Assembly (NCBI GenBank): GCA_902787595.1
Contig: CADAHD010000127.1
Coordinates: 1 to 7,287 of the forward strand
DNA: 7,287 nucleotides
Source of the DNA: an uncultured Lachnospiraceae bacterium
GTDB taxonomy: Bacteria > Bacillota_A > Clostridia > Lachnospirales > Lachnospiraceae
Direction of reading: 5' to 3'
The translations under genes were made by a program, and so were the position numbers. The notes under the pieces are model-generated. The model was not told the origin of the DNA and made no database searches. It saw only the letters and a program-made list of their open reading frames with translations. Shown piece by piece: positions 7,123-7,287 of the stretch. Each line of letters starts with the position of its first letter. Position 1 is the first letter of the stretch.

Positions 7123-7287
7123 AAAGTCTCCCGGCACGCCTTCATGCATCGTGAAGGTGGCTGTGCCTGAATGCAGGCTTAAGACCCGGCTTTTACGGTA
7201 GCGGCACTGCCCGGGATTTGCACCCGGTTCCCATTTAACAGACCCCCGAAAGCATCATTTCTGCTCCCCGGTCTGCACCTGCAAACA
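7113..7287 (-). promoter_or_regulatory. Cobalamin riboswitch aptamer
   Basis: This leader RNA binds adenosylcobalamin or a related corrinoid and switches off the uptake operon below it. The minus strand shows the class signature in order: AGGTGC (7280-7275), a stem CAGACC/GGTCTG (7275-7270 with 7244-7239), TTAAATGGGAA, hairpin CCGGG/CCCGG, then GCAGTGCCGCTACCGT ending at 7195. Further down are the hairpin containing CACCTTCACGATGCATGAAGG and the GCCGGGAGAC box (7135-7126). The closing stem P1 is weak in what is visible: TTTGC (7285-7281) with GCAGA (7121-7117). The usual GGAGACCTGCC reads GGAGACTTTGGC here. P1 may begin slightly beyond the window edge, and the promoter lies outside it. Confidence 0.95.

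Noticed and set aside
2251..7287. A functional link between c-di-GMP turnover and B12 uptake
   Set aside because: The GGDEF/EAL gene has its own promoter and terminator and no shared regulatory element, so adjacency alone is not evidence.

Overview
The window looks like chromosomal DNA from a low-to-middle GC Firmicute of class Clostridia, probably near Lachnospiraceae. The evidence is strong AGGAGG-type ribosome binding sites before nearly every gene, a long-form ribosomal protein S12, the gene order rpsL-rpsG-fusA, lipoprotein-anchored corrinoid uptake under a cobalamin riboswitch, and a soluble GGDEF/EAL protein of a kind common in that family. The family-level placement is inference. Every supported gene lies on the minus strand, so transcription runs from position 7287 towards position 1.

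Reading in the direction of transcription: (1) 7287-7080 is a cobalamin riboswitch ending in an intrinsic terminator. It leads a three-gene vitamin B12 import operon: btuF-like lipoprotein (7046-5961), btuC-like permease (start most likely a CTG at 5891, ending 4845) and btuD-like ATPase (4848-4069, sharing ATGA with the permease stop). (2) A 129-base gap (4068-3940) holds a weak terminator-like hairpin, a perfect 12-base palindrome and an extended -10 promoter. (3) 3939-2251 encodes a soluble c-di-GMP phosphodiesterase with a degenerate GGDEF domain and an intact EAL active site. (4) A compact 50-base segment holds a perfect-consensus sigma-A promoter (TTGACA-17-TATAAT) for the str operon, and overlapping its start point is the strong terminator of the phosphodiesterase gene. 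(5) The str operon follows: rpsL (2116-1697), a 140-base spacer, rpsG (1556-1086) and the first half of fusA (1067 to the window edge).

The B12 genes form one uptake machine. The lipoprotein captures the corrinoid, the permease passes it through the membrane, the ATPase drives transport, and the riboswitch shuts the operon off when B12 is plentiful. The str operon supplies the translation apparatus. The phosphodiesterase gene sits between them as its own transcription unit, and nothing in the sequence ties it to either neighbour.

I find no clear sign of a new biological system. The points most worth a second look are a frame break in the essential fusA gene (about 16 bases short near 580-590), the str promoter whose start point lies inside the upstream terminator hairpin, the likely CTG start of the permease, and the legible switching logic of the riboswitch. 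There is no tRNA, rRNA, CRISPR array, insertion sequence or phage gene in the window.
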